DNA from: Candidatus Omnitrophota bacterium
Lineage (GTDB): Bacteria; CAIJMQ01
Assembly (NCBI GenBank): GCA_018812925.1
Contig: JAHJCU010000003.1
Span: 124,001-188,000, forward strand
Direction: 5' to 3'
Length of the DNA: 64,000 nt
Made by a program: the position numbers and the translations under genes
Notes under the pieces: generated by a model
Database searches by the model: none
Told to the model about the DNA's origin: nothing
What the model saw: the letters and a program-made list of their open reading frames with translations, nothing else
Shown here: positions 1 to 7,205 of the stretch, piece after piece
Position numbering within the stretch: position 1 is the first letter of the stretch
Layout: each line of letters begins with the position of its first letter

Positions 1-204
1 TATAAAGCAACTATTATAGGTGAAACCATATCAGACGCGACCATAATTTTGGCGGCGATTGACCCGTGTTATTGTTGCACAGAAAGAGTAGCTGTGCGCA
101 ACTTAAAGGGTAATCAGATTTATGATGGACAAGACTTAGTTAAGCTGTCACAACAGAAGACAGAAAAAATAAGAGAAAAAAATGGGTGTTTAAAATGGAT
201 TTAA
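1..204 (+). CDS. Group 4 [NiFe]-hydrogenase large subunit, C-terminal fragment (5' end outside window)
   Basis: Only the last 67 residues are present, read in frame 1 from base 1 to a TAA at 202-204. They contain the L2 nickel-ligating motif D-P-C-Y-C-C-T-E-R (fragment residues 21-29). Its CxxC spacing and the T-E/D-R ending are typical of group 4 membrane-bound hydrogenases (HycE, EchE, MbhL). An extra Cys sits inside the CxxC. About 38 residues follow the Arg, which is the position where HycE-type subunits are cut by their protease, and a HycI-type protease gene lies at 6714. This subunit would carry the NiFe site and form H2 from, or oxidise it to, ferredoxin electrons. The next gene overlaps its stop. 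The family call is firm. The subgroup (Mbh-like 4d or another) is inferred from the antiporter genes downstream. Confidence 0.85.
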   Translation, partial: YKATIIGETISDATIILAAIDPCYCCTERVAVRNLKGNQIYDGQDLVKLSQQKTEKIREKNGCLKWI

Positions 205-1922
205 TAAATTTAGAACTTTTTAAAATTGACAGTCTCTCTACTTTTGTAGGGGTATTTGTCGGTCTGTTTACATTACTCACCGTTATCTATTCTTTTGGGT
301 TCATGGACAAAAAGAAAGGATTATTTTCTTACTATTTTTATATTATCCTAACTCTTGTAGCTTCTCTAGGAGTTGTTTTCTCAAATGATCTTGTTTTGTT
401 TATGGTATTCTGGGGTTTTTTGGGAATTCTTTTATATCTTTTGATAGGTGTTGGAGAAAAACCGAATACATCTAAAACATCCAAAAAAGCATTAATAATA
501 GTAGGTGGAGCAGACGCTCTTATGTTGTTGGGATTAGCTTTAATATGGCATTTGACAGGGACATTTAAGATGGATGGCATGCGAATCCCTTTAAATAGCG
601 CCGAAGCTATTTGGGCATATCTTCTGCTCGCAATAGGTGCATTTGCTAAAGCAGGCGTTATGCCTTTTCATAGTTGGGTGCCGGATACTGCCGAGGACGC
701 ACTTACGCCTGTTACGGCATATTTGCCGGCGTCACTTGATAAACTTCTGGGTATATATTTCTTAGTACGGCTCACCCTGAATATGTTTGTTATGAACTTG
801 GATATGAACACATTTTTAATGGCAGTAGGTAGTTTCACAATTATCGCAGCGGTAATGATGGCGCTTATTCAGAATGATTTTAAGAGACTTTTAGGTTATC
901 TTGCAGTAAGCTCTGCAGGTTATATGGTCTTAGGTTTAGGAACTGGGAATTTTATTGGTATTGCCGGGGGACTTTTTTACATGTTAAATGGTGCTATTTG
1001 TATGAGTTGTCTCTTTATGACCTGTGGTAGTGTAGAAAAAAATGTCAGGACAATGGATTTGGATAAACTCGGTGGCTTTGCTAAAATTATGCCCATAACA
1101 TTTATCACTTTTGTGATAGCTTCTCTCGCCATTTCAGGAGTTCCTCCTTTTAACGGATTTGCATCAAAATGGATGATATATCAGGGAATAATCAATGTAG
1201 GTAAAAATGGCGGTTCTTTATGGATGCTATGGCTTGTCGCCACTATGTTTGGCAGTGCTCTTACTCTTGCAAGTTTTATGAAATTAATACATGCTGTCTT
1301 CCTTGGTCAACCATCACCCGAAAACCCTGCCCGCAAAGATTTGGCAGGCGGGCGAATACCGAAATCCCCATTGATTTCTCCGAAATCAAGCCATGGGGAC
1401 AGGGCCGAACACCGAGAAGTTAATCCTGTTATGTGGGTTCCGACTGTTATACTGGCTGTTCTCTGTGTTGTATTTGGCGTTTTTGCATATCAAGTACCGC
1501 TTAAAATGTTTATACTGCCGAGTTTAAAAATGGCTGTAAACTTTTCCGGTACATGGAATGCGACTTTGGCGACTTTATTAATGTTGGTGTCAATTGCTAT
1601 CGGCATTATAATTTATTTCTTAGGCACTATAACAAAAACAAGAGAAACCGAAAGTTTCGTAGGCGGAGAAGTTTTGAAGGAGCATCCCGATATGAGAGTT
1701 TCGGGAGTGGAACTTTATAATACGGTTCAAGATATAAAAAGTTTGAAAACGATTTATAATATGGCTAAAAATAAAGCCTTTGACTTATATGAGGTGGTCA
1801 GTAAAATAGTTTTCGGAATAAATAAAATACTGCGTTATATGCATAACGGAATTTTACCTACTTATTTGGCTTGGTGTCTTTTAGGTATGGGAATTCTTTT
1901 TTATGTTTTAATATTGAGGTAA
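195..1922 (+). CDS. Proton-conducting antiporter-type subunit (NuoL/N, MnhA/D-like) of membrane-bound hydrogenase
   Basis: A polytopic protein of the NuoL/M/N/MrpA/D family with the conserved helix carrying K-A-G-V-M-P-F-H-S-W-V-P-D and, later, the L-P-A-S-L-D-K helix, whose Lys and His are on the proton path of this family. It would pump H+ or Na+ in the membrane arm of the hydrogenase. The ATG at 195 overlaps the stop of the large subunit; a GTG at 186 is a possible alternative. Residues about 377-407 (AGG-rich stretch, then S-S-H-G-D-R-A-E) are not family sequence. They are encoded by two palindromic repeats (1326-1354 and 1359-1409) inserted in frame in the loop after the F-L-G-Q helix end, just before E-V-N-P. 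A second family member (3259) lies in the same operon, as in Mbh/Mbx and Mrp systems. Confidence 0.85.
   Translation: MDLINLELFKIDSLSTFVGVFVGLFTLLTVIYSFGFMDKKKGLFSYYFYIILTLVASLGVVFSNDLVLFMVFWGFLGILLYLLIGVGEKPNTSKTSKKALIIVGGADALMLLGLALIWHLTGTFKMDGMRIPLNSAEAIWAYLLLAIGAFAKAGVMPFHSWVPDTAEDALTPVTAYLPASLDKLLGIYFLVRLTLNMFVMNLDMNTFLMAVGSFTIIAAVMMALIQNDFKRLLGYLAVSSAGYMVLGLGTGNFIGIAGGLFYMLNGAICMSCLFMTCGSVEKNVRTMDLDKLGGFAKIMPITFITFVIASLAISGVPPFNGFASKWMIYQGIINVGKNGGSLWMLWLVATMFGSALTLASFMKLIHAVFLGQPSPENPARKDLAGGRIPKSPLISPKSSHGDRAEHREVNPVMWVPTVILAVLCVVFGVFAYQVPLKMFILPSLKMAVNFSGTWNATLATLLMLVSIAIGIIIYFLGTITKTRETESFVGGEVLKEHPDMRVSGVELYNTVQDIKSLKTIYNMAKNKAFDLYEVVSKIVFGINKILRYMHNGILPTYLAWCLLGMGILFYVLILR
1326..1354. 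repeat. GC-rich palindromic repeat inside the antiporter gene
   Basis: GCCCGC (1329-1334) pairs with GCGGGC (1348-1353), and the overlapping pair CCTGCC/GGCAGG (1326-1331/1343-1348) is also present. A related but different GC-rich palindrome is in hypF at 17781-17834. It is translated here as part of a non-family loop. Confidence 0.7.
1359..1409. repeat. 51-nt palindromic repeat, copy 1 (in frame in the antiporter gene)
   Basis: Identical over 51 nt to 17369-17419 in hypF. It folds as two stacked stems: TCCCCAT 1365-1371 with ATGGGGA 1393-1399, and TGATTTC 1372-1378 with GAAATCA 1382-1388. The loop is TCC and a 4-nt bulge lies on the 3' side. Here the first base is a codon start, giving P-K-S-P-L-I-S. 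In hypF the same DNA is read one base out of register and gives E-I-P-I-D-F. Confidence 0.95.
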
Positions 1923-1924
1923 TT

Positions 1925-2473
1925 ATGGTTGAACTTTATATACTTTTGATATTTATGATTGTCGGTGCAATCATAGCAATAGAAGTGAAGGATTTACTTT
2001 CTTCCGTTGTTGCTGTGGGTGCGGTAGGATTAGCGCTTTCTATTGTCTTTTTGGTACTTAAGGCGCCGGATGTAGCCATAACCCAACTTGTTGTAGAACT
2101 TCTGTGTTTAATTATTTTAATTCGCGCTACTTTAAAAAGAGACCTTCCCTTCTCAACCTCGGGAAGATGGTTTTTGAATACTATGATTACTATAGGATTC
2201 ATTATTGTGTTGTTATTGGTAGCTGCAAAAAGTTTCACGGATCTACCACCTTTTGGCTTTCCGATAATGAGAGTTGCCAGTCATTATCTAAATAATGGAC
2301 TTAGTCAGACAGGAGCAAGCAATATTGTTTCCGCGGTTATTTTAGATTACAGGGCTTATGACACATTGGGCGAGGCAACGGTCTTATTCACCGCAGTCAT
2401 AGGTGTATTAGCTATTGTGCGGCGTATAGGAAGAAAAAAAGTAGGTGAAAAAGTAAAGGAAGAAGATGAGTAG
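1925..2473 (+). CDS. MbhD/MbhE-like membrane subunit (DUF4040 plus MnhB-like N-terminal region)
   Basis: The 182-residue membrane protein begins with a DUF4040-type segment (E-V-K-D-L-L-S-S-V-V-A-V, then K-A-P-D-V-A-I-T-Q-L-V-V-E). It ends with an MbhE/MnhB-like stretch (N-I-V-S-A-V-I-L-D-Y-R-A-Y-D-T-L-G-E). It therefore looks like MbhD and MbhE fused, a part that MrpA carries at its C-terminus. The ATG at 1925 follows the previous stop by two bases and has GAGG upstream. An in-frame start at 1871 lies inside the previous gene and adds residues that do not fit the family. It would form part of the ion-translocating arm next to the MnhB and MnhC-like subunits. Confidence 0.85.
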   Translation: MVELYILLIFMIVGAIIAIEVKDLLSSVVAVGAVGLALSIVFLVLKAPDVAITQLVVELLCLIILIRATLKRDLPFSTSGRWFLNTMITIGFIIVLLLVAAKSFTDLPPFGFPIMRVASHYLNNGLSQTGASNIVSAVILDYRAYDTLGEATVLFTAVIGVLAIVRRIGRKKVGEKVKEEDE

Positions 2474-2924
2474 AGAGAAAACGAAAGGCATGTCAATTAT
2501 AGTTAAGACGATTACTCGTCTAACCGTTGGGTTAGTACTTCTTTACGGGATATATATAGTTCTTCATGGGCATGTTTCTCCCGGCGGCGGATTTGCCGGT
2601 GGGGTAATTATCACTCTTTCTTTTGTACATTTGGTACTTGCTTATGGCAAAGATACAGCTCTTAAGAAATTATCAAAAGCTCGCGCTTCATTTTTAGAAA
2701 ATATGGGAGCAATACTCTTTTTAAGTATAGCTCTGCTTGGATTTATGGGGGGATATTTTTTCTCGAATTTTATTCCTAAGGGAGAGCCTTTCCATCTGTT
2801 TAGCGCCGGGATTATTCCTATAAGCAATATTGCTATAAGCTTGAAGGTGGGAGCTGGGCTTTTTTCTATTTTTGTAGCTTTGGTATTATTAAAACTTAAA
2901 CCAACATCGGAGAAGAAGAAATAA
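2466..2924 (+). CDS. MnhB/MbhF-like Na+/H+ antiporter subunit
   Basis: A 152-residue membrane protein with the MnhB signature H-G-H-V-S-P-G-G-G-F-A-G-G near residues 34-46 and four predicted helices. It matches the MrpB/MnhB family (MbhF in archaeal Mbh) in length and motif. It starts 8 bases before the stop of the preceding gene and ends in a one-base overlap with the following ATG, so the subunits are probably translationally coupled. Its role is structural and ion-translocating in the Mrp-like arm. Confidence 0.9.
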   Translation: MSREKTKGMSIIVKTITRLTVGLVLLYGIYIVLHGHVSPGGGFAGGVIITLSFVHLVLAYGKDTALKKLSKARASFLENMGAILFLSIALLGFMGGYFFSNFIPKGEPFHLFSAGIIPISNIAISLKVGAGLFSIFVALVLLKLKPTSEKKK

Positions 2925-3262
2925 TGGCAGTTTATTTGCTTTGTCTTGTGCTTTTTTCTTTGGGTATTTATTGCATTTTACGTAAACGCAATATAATTAA
3001 AATTATTGTCGGCGTGATTATAGCGGAATATGCAGTTAATCTCTTTTTTATTCTGGTTGCATATCGTATGGGTGGACGTTCTCCTATTCTTTCTGAAGGA
3101 GCAACTATAAAAAATATGGTAGACCCATTGCCGCAAGCTCTTGTGCTTACTTCTATTGTTATCGGATTAGCTACTACGGCTCTTCTGGTGGCAATTGCCA
3201 TGAAAATATATGAAAAATATGGCACTTTTGATATTACTAAAATCAAGGAGTTAAAAGGATGA
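2924..3262 (+). CDS. MnhC/MbhG-like (NuoK-type) subunit
   Basis: The 112-residue protein has three hydrophobic helices and the NuoK/MrpC pattern. Glu in the second helix (I-A-E-Y-A-V-N-L-F) is followed by D-P-L-P-Q-A-L-V-L-T-S-I-V-I-G near residues 67-81, which is diagnostic for MrpC/MbhG. It is packed between the MnhB-like and MnhD-like genes with overlaps of one and four bases. It would belong to the ion-translocating membrane arm. Confidence 0.92.
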   Translation: MAVYLLCLVLFSLGIYCILRKRNIIKIIVGVIIAEYAVNLFFILVAYRMGGRSPILSEGATIKNMVDPLPQALVLTSIVIGLATTALLVAIAMKIYEKYGTFDITKIKELKG

Positions 3263-4764
3263 TGGATATTTCTTACATAATTCCTCTATTTGTAGCAGTG
3301 CCTTTGGCAGGTGCGTTTTTGATTGCTCTTTTAGGTAAGAGTATAAAAAAATTCCCTGATGTAATGGGTGTGCTGATTACTCTAATCCTTTGTATCTTAT
3401 CGGTTAAAAGCGTTTTAATTCATAATACATACGGTATTCTTACATACAGCGCAGGTGGTTGGAACCCGCCCGTGGGTATAGGGATGGTTTTGGACGGGCT
3501 TGCGGTGTTTATGCTCGTAACGGTTAACGTCTTGGCATTTTGTGTGGCTGTTTATTCTGTGGATTACATGGAGAAGTTTACTGCCAAATGGAAATTTTAT
3601 ACTCTATTCTTATTAATGTTGACCGGAATGAATGGCGTTGTAATAACAGGTGATATTTTTAATCTATTCGTATTTCTGGAAATAGCGGCTGTTGCTAGTT
3701 ATGCTTTGGTTGCCTTTGGTACCGAAAAGCACGAAATAGAAGCCGCTTTTAAATATGCGATTATGAGTACTGTAGGTTCGCTTTTCATCCTTCTTGGTAT
3801 CGTCTTCTTATATAGTTATACTTCCACCTTGAATATGGCAGATATTGCGAATGTTATTATGTTACAGGGCAAAGGGAATATAATACTTTTAGTTAGTGTG
3901 TTGTTCCTGATGGGATTTGGTCTTAAGGCGGCTTTAGTTCCTTTCCATGCCTGGCTTCCGGATGCTCATCCATCAGCTCCGGCGCCGATATCAGCGATGC
4001 TTTCAGGAGTATTGATAAAATCATTAGGTGTTTATACCATCTGCCGGATATTTTTCAATGTATTTGGAATAAACCCGGCCATTTCTTCAACATTAATGTT
4101 TTTAGGTGTTTTATCTATGCTTGTAGGTGTGGTTTTAGCTATAGGGCAGTGGGACTTTAAACGACTGTTAGCATACCACTCTATAAGCCAGATAGGTTAT
4201 GTTATTCTTGGAATTGGACTAGGTACGCCTCTGGGTATAATGGGCGGTTTTTTTCATCTATTTAATCACTCTGTATTCAAATCGCTTCTCTTCTTGAATT
4301 CCGGAGCAGTAGAGTATGCTACCGGGACACGTGATTTGCAAAAAATGGGAGGACTGAAGGAAAAAATGCCGTTAACTTATAGCACAAATCTTGTTGCTTC
4401 GATGTCAATTGCCGGCATTCCTCCTTTTAATGGTTTTTGGAGTAAATTGATAATTATAATAGCTGCAGTTGAAGCCGGAAAATTTGGTTATGCATTTTGT
4501 GCGGTTTTAGCAAGCATATTGACTTTGGCGTCTTTTATGAAAGTGATGAAATATGCTTATTTTGGTGATTTGAGAGAAAAATGGAAAGCAGTAAAAGAAG
4601 TCCCATTTTTTATGAAATTATCAATGGTTATGTTATCGCTTATCTGTCTTGTTGGAGGGATTCTTGTTTTTGGCGATATACTGCAAGGTTTCTTGGGAAG
4701 TGCTCAAGAGGCTCTTTCGAGAGGGACAGAATATGCTTTTACGGTTTTACAAGGGATAAAATAA
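3259..4764 (+). CDS. MnhD/MbhH-like (NuoN/L-type) antiporter subunit
   Basis: A 501-residue polytopic protein of the proton-conducting transporter family. It has the conserved L-K-A-A-L-V-P-F-H-A-W-L-P-D-A-H helix, the A-P-A-P-I-S-A-M-L-S-G segment and a later D-F-K-R-L-L-A-Y-H-S-I-S-Q-I-G-Y motif. Length and motifs fit MrpD/MbhH. It follows the MnhC-like gene with a 4-base overlap and abuts the MnhE-like gene. It is the second large antiporter-like subunit of the operon (the first is at 195) and, unlike the first, carries no repeat insertion. It would supply an ion channel linked to hydrogenase turnover. Confidence 0.92.
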   Translation: MMDISYIIPLFVAVPLAGAFLIALLGKSIKKFPDVMGVLITLILCILSVKSVLIHNTYGILTYSAGGWNPPVGIGMVLDGLAVFMLVTVNVLAFCVAVYSVDYMEKFTAKWKFYTLFLLMLTGMNGVVITGDIFNLFVFLEIAAVASYALVAFGTEKHEIEAAFKYAIMSTVGSLFILLGIVFLYSYTSTLNMADIANVIMLQGKGNIILLVSVLFLMGFGLKAALVPFHAWLPDAHPSAPAPISAMLSGVLIKSLGVYTICRIFFNVFGINPAISSTLMFLGVLSMLVGVVLAIGQWDFKRLLAYHSISQIGYVILGIGLGTPLGIMGGFFHLFNHSVFKSLLFLNSGAVEYATGTRDLQKMGGLKEKMPLTYSTNLVASMSIAGIPPFNGFWSKLIIIIAAVEAGKFGYAFCAVLASILTLASFMKVMKYAYFGDLREKWKAVKEVPFFMKLSMVMLSLICLVGGILVFGDILQGFLGSAQEALSRGTEYAFTVLQGIK

Positions 4765-5262
4765 ATGAAATCTAAACTTGTTCTATTTGTCTTAGGGTTC
4801 TTGGTCTGGTTGCTTTTGAGTTGGGTGCCGGATTGGCAACATATTATTGTCGGAGTTTTTGTAGCAATACTTGTTGCTTTTGTTGTAGGAGACCTTTTTA
4901 TAACTCACCGCCAAGTTTTATATCATCCGTTGCGTTATTGGTACTTCTTTGCTTGTTACTTACCTCTTTTTCTTTGGGAATGTTTCAAGGCAAATATAGA
5001 TGTTGCTTATCGTGTTTTGCATCCTGATTTACCGATAAATCCGGGAATAGTAAAGGTGAAAACGAGTTTAAGGACAGATACCGCGCTTACTTTTTTGGCT
5101 AATTCTATAACGCTTACGCCTGGAACTTTAAGTGTAGATATTGATGTAAAATCGGGCTTTTTATATATTCATTGGATTGATGTAAAAGCAAAGGATGTAG
5201 ATACAGCTACAAAAATTATTGTTGAGCGTTTCGAGAAAATATTAAAAAAGATTTTCGAATAA
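4765..5262 (+). CDS. MnhE/MbhA-like antiporter subunit
   Basis: A 165-residue protein with two or three N-terminal membrane helices followed by a small soluble domain. The pattern L-T-F-L-A-N-S-I-T-L-T-P-G-T-L-S-V-D is the hallmark of MrpE/MnhE. It starts directly after the stop of the MnhD-like gene. In archaeal mbh operons this gene comes first (mbhA); here the A-B-C set lies after the D-H set, so the block order is permuted. Confidence 0.92.
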   Translation: MKSKLVLFVLGFLVWLLLSWVPDWQHIIVGVFVAILVAFVVGDLFITHRQVLYHPLRYWYFFACYLPLFLWECFKANIDVAYRVLHPDLPINPGIVKVKTSLRTDTALTFLANSITLTPGTLSVDIDVKSGFLYIHWIDVKAKDVDTATKIIVERFEKILKKIFE

Positions 5263-5289
5263 TAAGAAAAATATTAAGGTCGAAATAAA

Positions 5290-5676
5290 ATGAATGACTA
5301 TATAGGATTGAGAAGATTAAAATGGTTTGTTGGCATGGTCTTTTTAGTAGGGATTGTATCCTTGATTATTCTGCGTCCACTTCCGTTTCTTTTCTACCCG
5401 GATTTACCTTATCTGGGATTTTTAGGGCGGGCACTTTATATTATAATTCTTGCCTGTGTTCTCTGTCTTTATCGGATATGGAAAGGACCTACAGGAGCAG
5501 ATAGAATTGTAGCTATAGATATCCTGGGAATTATGATTGTAGGTTTGTGCAGCATATTGACAATTTCTACGGGCAGGTCCTGGTATATTGATATTGGGAT
5601 TGCTTGGGCGTTGCAGAGTTTTATATGTTCTCTTGCGCTTTCCAAATATTTGGAGGGAAAGGATTTTGATGATTGA
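5290..5676 (+). CDS. MnhF/MbhB-like antiporter subunit
   Basis: A 128-residue membrane protein whose C-terminal 85 residues match MrpF (Y-R-I-W-K-G-P-T-G-A-D-R-I-V-A-I-D). It has an additional N-terminal hydrophobic segment of about 40 residues, longer than the usual 85-95-residue MrpF. The following MnhG-like gene overlaps its last 8 bases. It is part of the Mrp-like arm of the hydrogenase. Confidence 0.88.
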   Translation: MNDYIGLRRLKWFVGMVFLVGIVSLIILRPLPFLFYPDLPYLGFLGRALYIIILACVLCLYRIWKGPTGADRIVAIDILGIMIVGLCSILTISTGRSWYIDIGIAWALQSFICSLALSKYLEGKDFDD

Positions 5677-6004
5677 TATAATCGGATTAGTTTTTATCGG
5701 CGTGGGCTTAGCTTTTGATGTTTTCGGTGTCCTGGGATTGGTACGTCTTCCCGATGTTTATAACCGTCTGCAGGCAGCAACGAAAGCTGTTACTCTGGGA
5801 ACGTGCAGTATACTTTTTGGGACATTTCTTGTAGTAGGTTTTTGTGCTGCCGGCTTTAAAGCGATTTTATGTATGTTGTTTCTTCTTCTTACTTCTCCTG
5901 TTGCTGCTCATGCTATTGCGCGCGGTGCACATCGCTCAGGTATCAAACTCTGGGAGAAGAGTGTTGTAGATAAGTATGCTCAGGATAAAGAGGGGGAGAA
6001 ATAA
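5669..6004 (+). CDS. MnhG/MbhC-like antiporter subunit
   Basis: A 111-residue protein with the MrpG pattern G-L-V-R-L-P-D-V-Y-N-R-L-Q-A-A-T-K near residues 23-39 and about three helices. The ATG at 5669 is preceded by GGAGGG at a suitable distance. An in-frame start further upstream (5588) lies well inside the MnhF-like gene and is not needed. It closes the antiporter block; a short spacer with a 7-nt repeat array separates it from the ferredoxin-like subunit. Confidence 0.9.
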   Translation: MIDIIGLVFIGVGLAFDVFGVLGLVRLPDVYNRLQAATKAVTLGTCSILFGTFLVVGFCAAGFKAILCMLFLLLTSPVAAHAIARGAHRSGIKLWEKSVVDKYAQDKEGEK

Positions 6005-6005
6005 A

Positions 6006-6033
6006 CAGTTTATAGTGTATAGTTGATAGTTAT
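6006..6033. repeat. Degenerate 7-nt tandem array
   Basis: Four 7-nt units (CAGTTTA, TAGTGTA, TAGTTGA, TAGTTAT) fill the space between the MnhG-like gene and the ferredoxin-like gene. The period is the same as in the arrays near hypC, hypD and inside hypF. Confidence 0.6.
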
Positions 6034-6050
6034 AAAGGATAGAAATAAAT

Positions 6051-6659
6051 ATGAAACTTCCAAAACTAAGAGAATTAAAAGAAGCGGTAAAGGCGCTTAT
6101 AGCAGGGCCCTATACCTCTAAATTTCCAAAAGAATTGCATAAACCGCATCCCAATTTTAGAGGTCAGCCTAAATATAACCAAGATAGATGTGTAGGTTGT
6201 CTTGCTTGTGTTGAAGTTTGTCCTGTAGGTGCGCTTGATTATAAAGATTCTAAGGGAACAAATCCTAAGAGGACTTTAATTCATTATACGGACACGTGTA
6301 TATTTTGCAGTCAGTGTGAATCAGCCTGTATTGCAGATCACGAAGGTATCAAATTATCAAACGATTGGGAACTCTCATTTTTTGACAGGGAGAAAGAATC
6401 TTTTGAAACTATTGAAAAAGAACTGCAACTATGCGAAATATGCGGTGAAGTTATAGCATGCAGGGACCACTTGAAGTGGATATCAGAAAAACTAGGAGAA
6501 CTTACTTATTCAAATCCCACCCTTTATCTTTCCAGGCTAAAAGCTCTTGGTATAGCGGATGAAAATATTGTATCTGCTCTAAAAGACCAGGGACGTTCTG
6601 ACAGAGTGAAAATTCTCTGTGCCCGTTGCAGACGAGAAACCACTCTAACTACCAAATAG
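6051..6659 (+). CDS. 4Fe-4S ferredoxin-type hydrogenase subunit (NuoI/EchF/MbhN-like)
   Basis: A 202-residue soluble protein with two 4Fe-4S sites: C47-x2-C50-x2-C53-x3-C57-P and C83-x2-C86-x2-C89-x3-C93. This is the NuoI/MbhN arrangement that relays electrons between ferredoxin and the small hydrogenase subunit. Beyond residue 120 there is an unusual tail with more Cys pairs (L-C-E-I-C-G, later C-A-R-C) that could bind zinc or another cluster and is not part of a minimal MbhN. It is the last structural hydrogenase gene before the maturation protease. The role is well supported and the tail function is unknown. Confidence 0.88.
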   Translation: MKLPKLRELKEAVKALIAGPYTSKFPKELHKPHPNFRGQPKYNQDRCVGCLACVEVCPVGALDYKDSKGTNPKRTLIHYTDTCIFCSQCESACIADHEGIKLSNDWELSFFDREKESFETIEKELQLCEICGEVIACRDHLKWISEKLGELTYSNPTLYLSRLKALGIADENIVSALKDQGRSDRVKILCARCRRETTLTTK

Positions 6660-6713
6660 AGTTCATCAAATTACCGCATTTTATAAATCCTGAAAAATAT
6701 CATACAATATCGT

Positions 6714-7205
6714 ATGAAAAACAACTTCAAAGACATATTAAAAGGCAAAGTCGTTATTGTCGGCATTGGAAATATTTTGCGTGGCGATGATGCTTTTGGA
6801 CCGGTATTTATTGAAAAAATAAAGGAACATATAGATGCTATATGTATTGATGCGGGTAATGCTCCTGAAAATTATGTAGGTAAAATTGCGAAATTAAAAC
6901 CGGATACTATTTTAATCGTTGATGCGGTGCATTTAGATTTAAAACCCGGTGAGTATGAAATTTTAGGGAAAAACGATATAAATAAAAGCGGATTTACTAC
7001 ACATACTCTATCTCCTGTTATGTTCATTGAATATCTTGAGAAAGAAATCGATGCAAATATCTATATTCTGGGTATACAGCCGAAAAATACTTCATTTGGC
7101 GAAGAAATTTCAGGCAATGTCGCAGAGACGTTAAAGGAATTATCAGAGTTAATTATTGAATCAATTAGCGGGAAACAAGAATATGCCGGACAAAAAAACA
7201 ATTGA
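6714..7205 (+). CDS. hycI: Hydrogenase maturation protease, HycI type
   Basis: A 163-residue member of the HyaD/HycI endopeptidase family, which trims the large-subunit C-terminus after nickel insertion. It has G-I-G-N-I-L-R-G-D-D-A-F-G-P near the N-terminus (first metal-binding Asp), D-A-G-N-A-P-E-N (second acidic ligand region) and T-T-H-T-L-S-P (His ligand). The late I-L-G-I-Q-P is characteristic of HycI rather than HyaD. Its placement after the hydrogenase operon fits the roughly 38-residue extension seen on the large subunit at 1-204. It overlaps the next gene by 23 bases. Confidence 0.92.
   Translation: MKNNFKDILKGKVVIVGIGNILRGDDAFGPVFIEKIKEHIDAICIDAGNAPENYVGKIAKLKPDTILIVDAVHLDLKPGEYEILGKNDINKSGFTTHTLSPVMFIEYLEKEIDANIYILGIQPKNTSFGEEISGNVAETLKELSELIIESISGKQEYAGQKNN

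Noticed and set aside
150-170. 7-nt array in the tail of the hydrogenase large subunit
   Set aside because: Only two similar units (ACAACAG, AAGACAG), too few to separate from ordinary Lys/Gln-rich coding.
1220-1423. Short ORF with the peptide E-I-P-I-D-F-S-E-I-K also found in HypF
   Set aside because: It is the shared 51-nt repeat read in another frame within the antiporter gene, not a gene.
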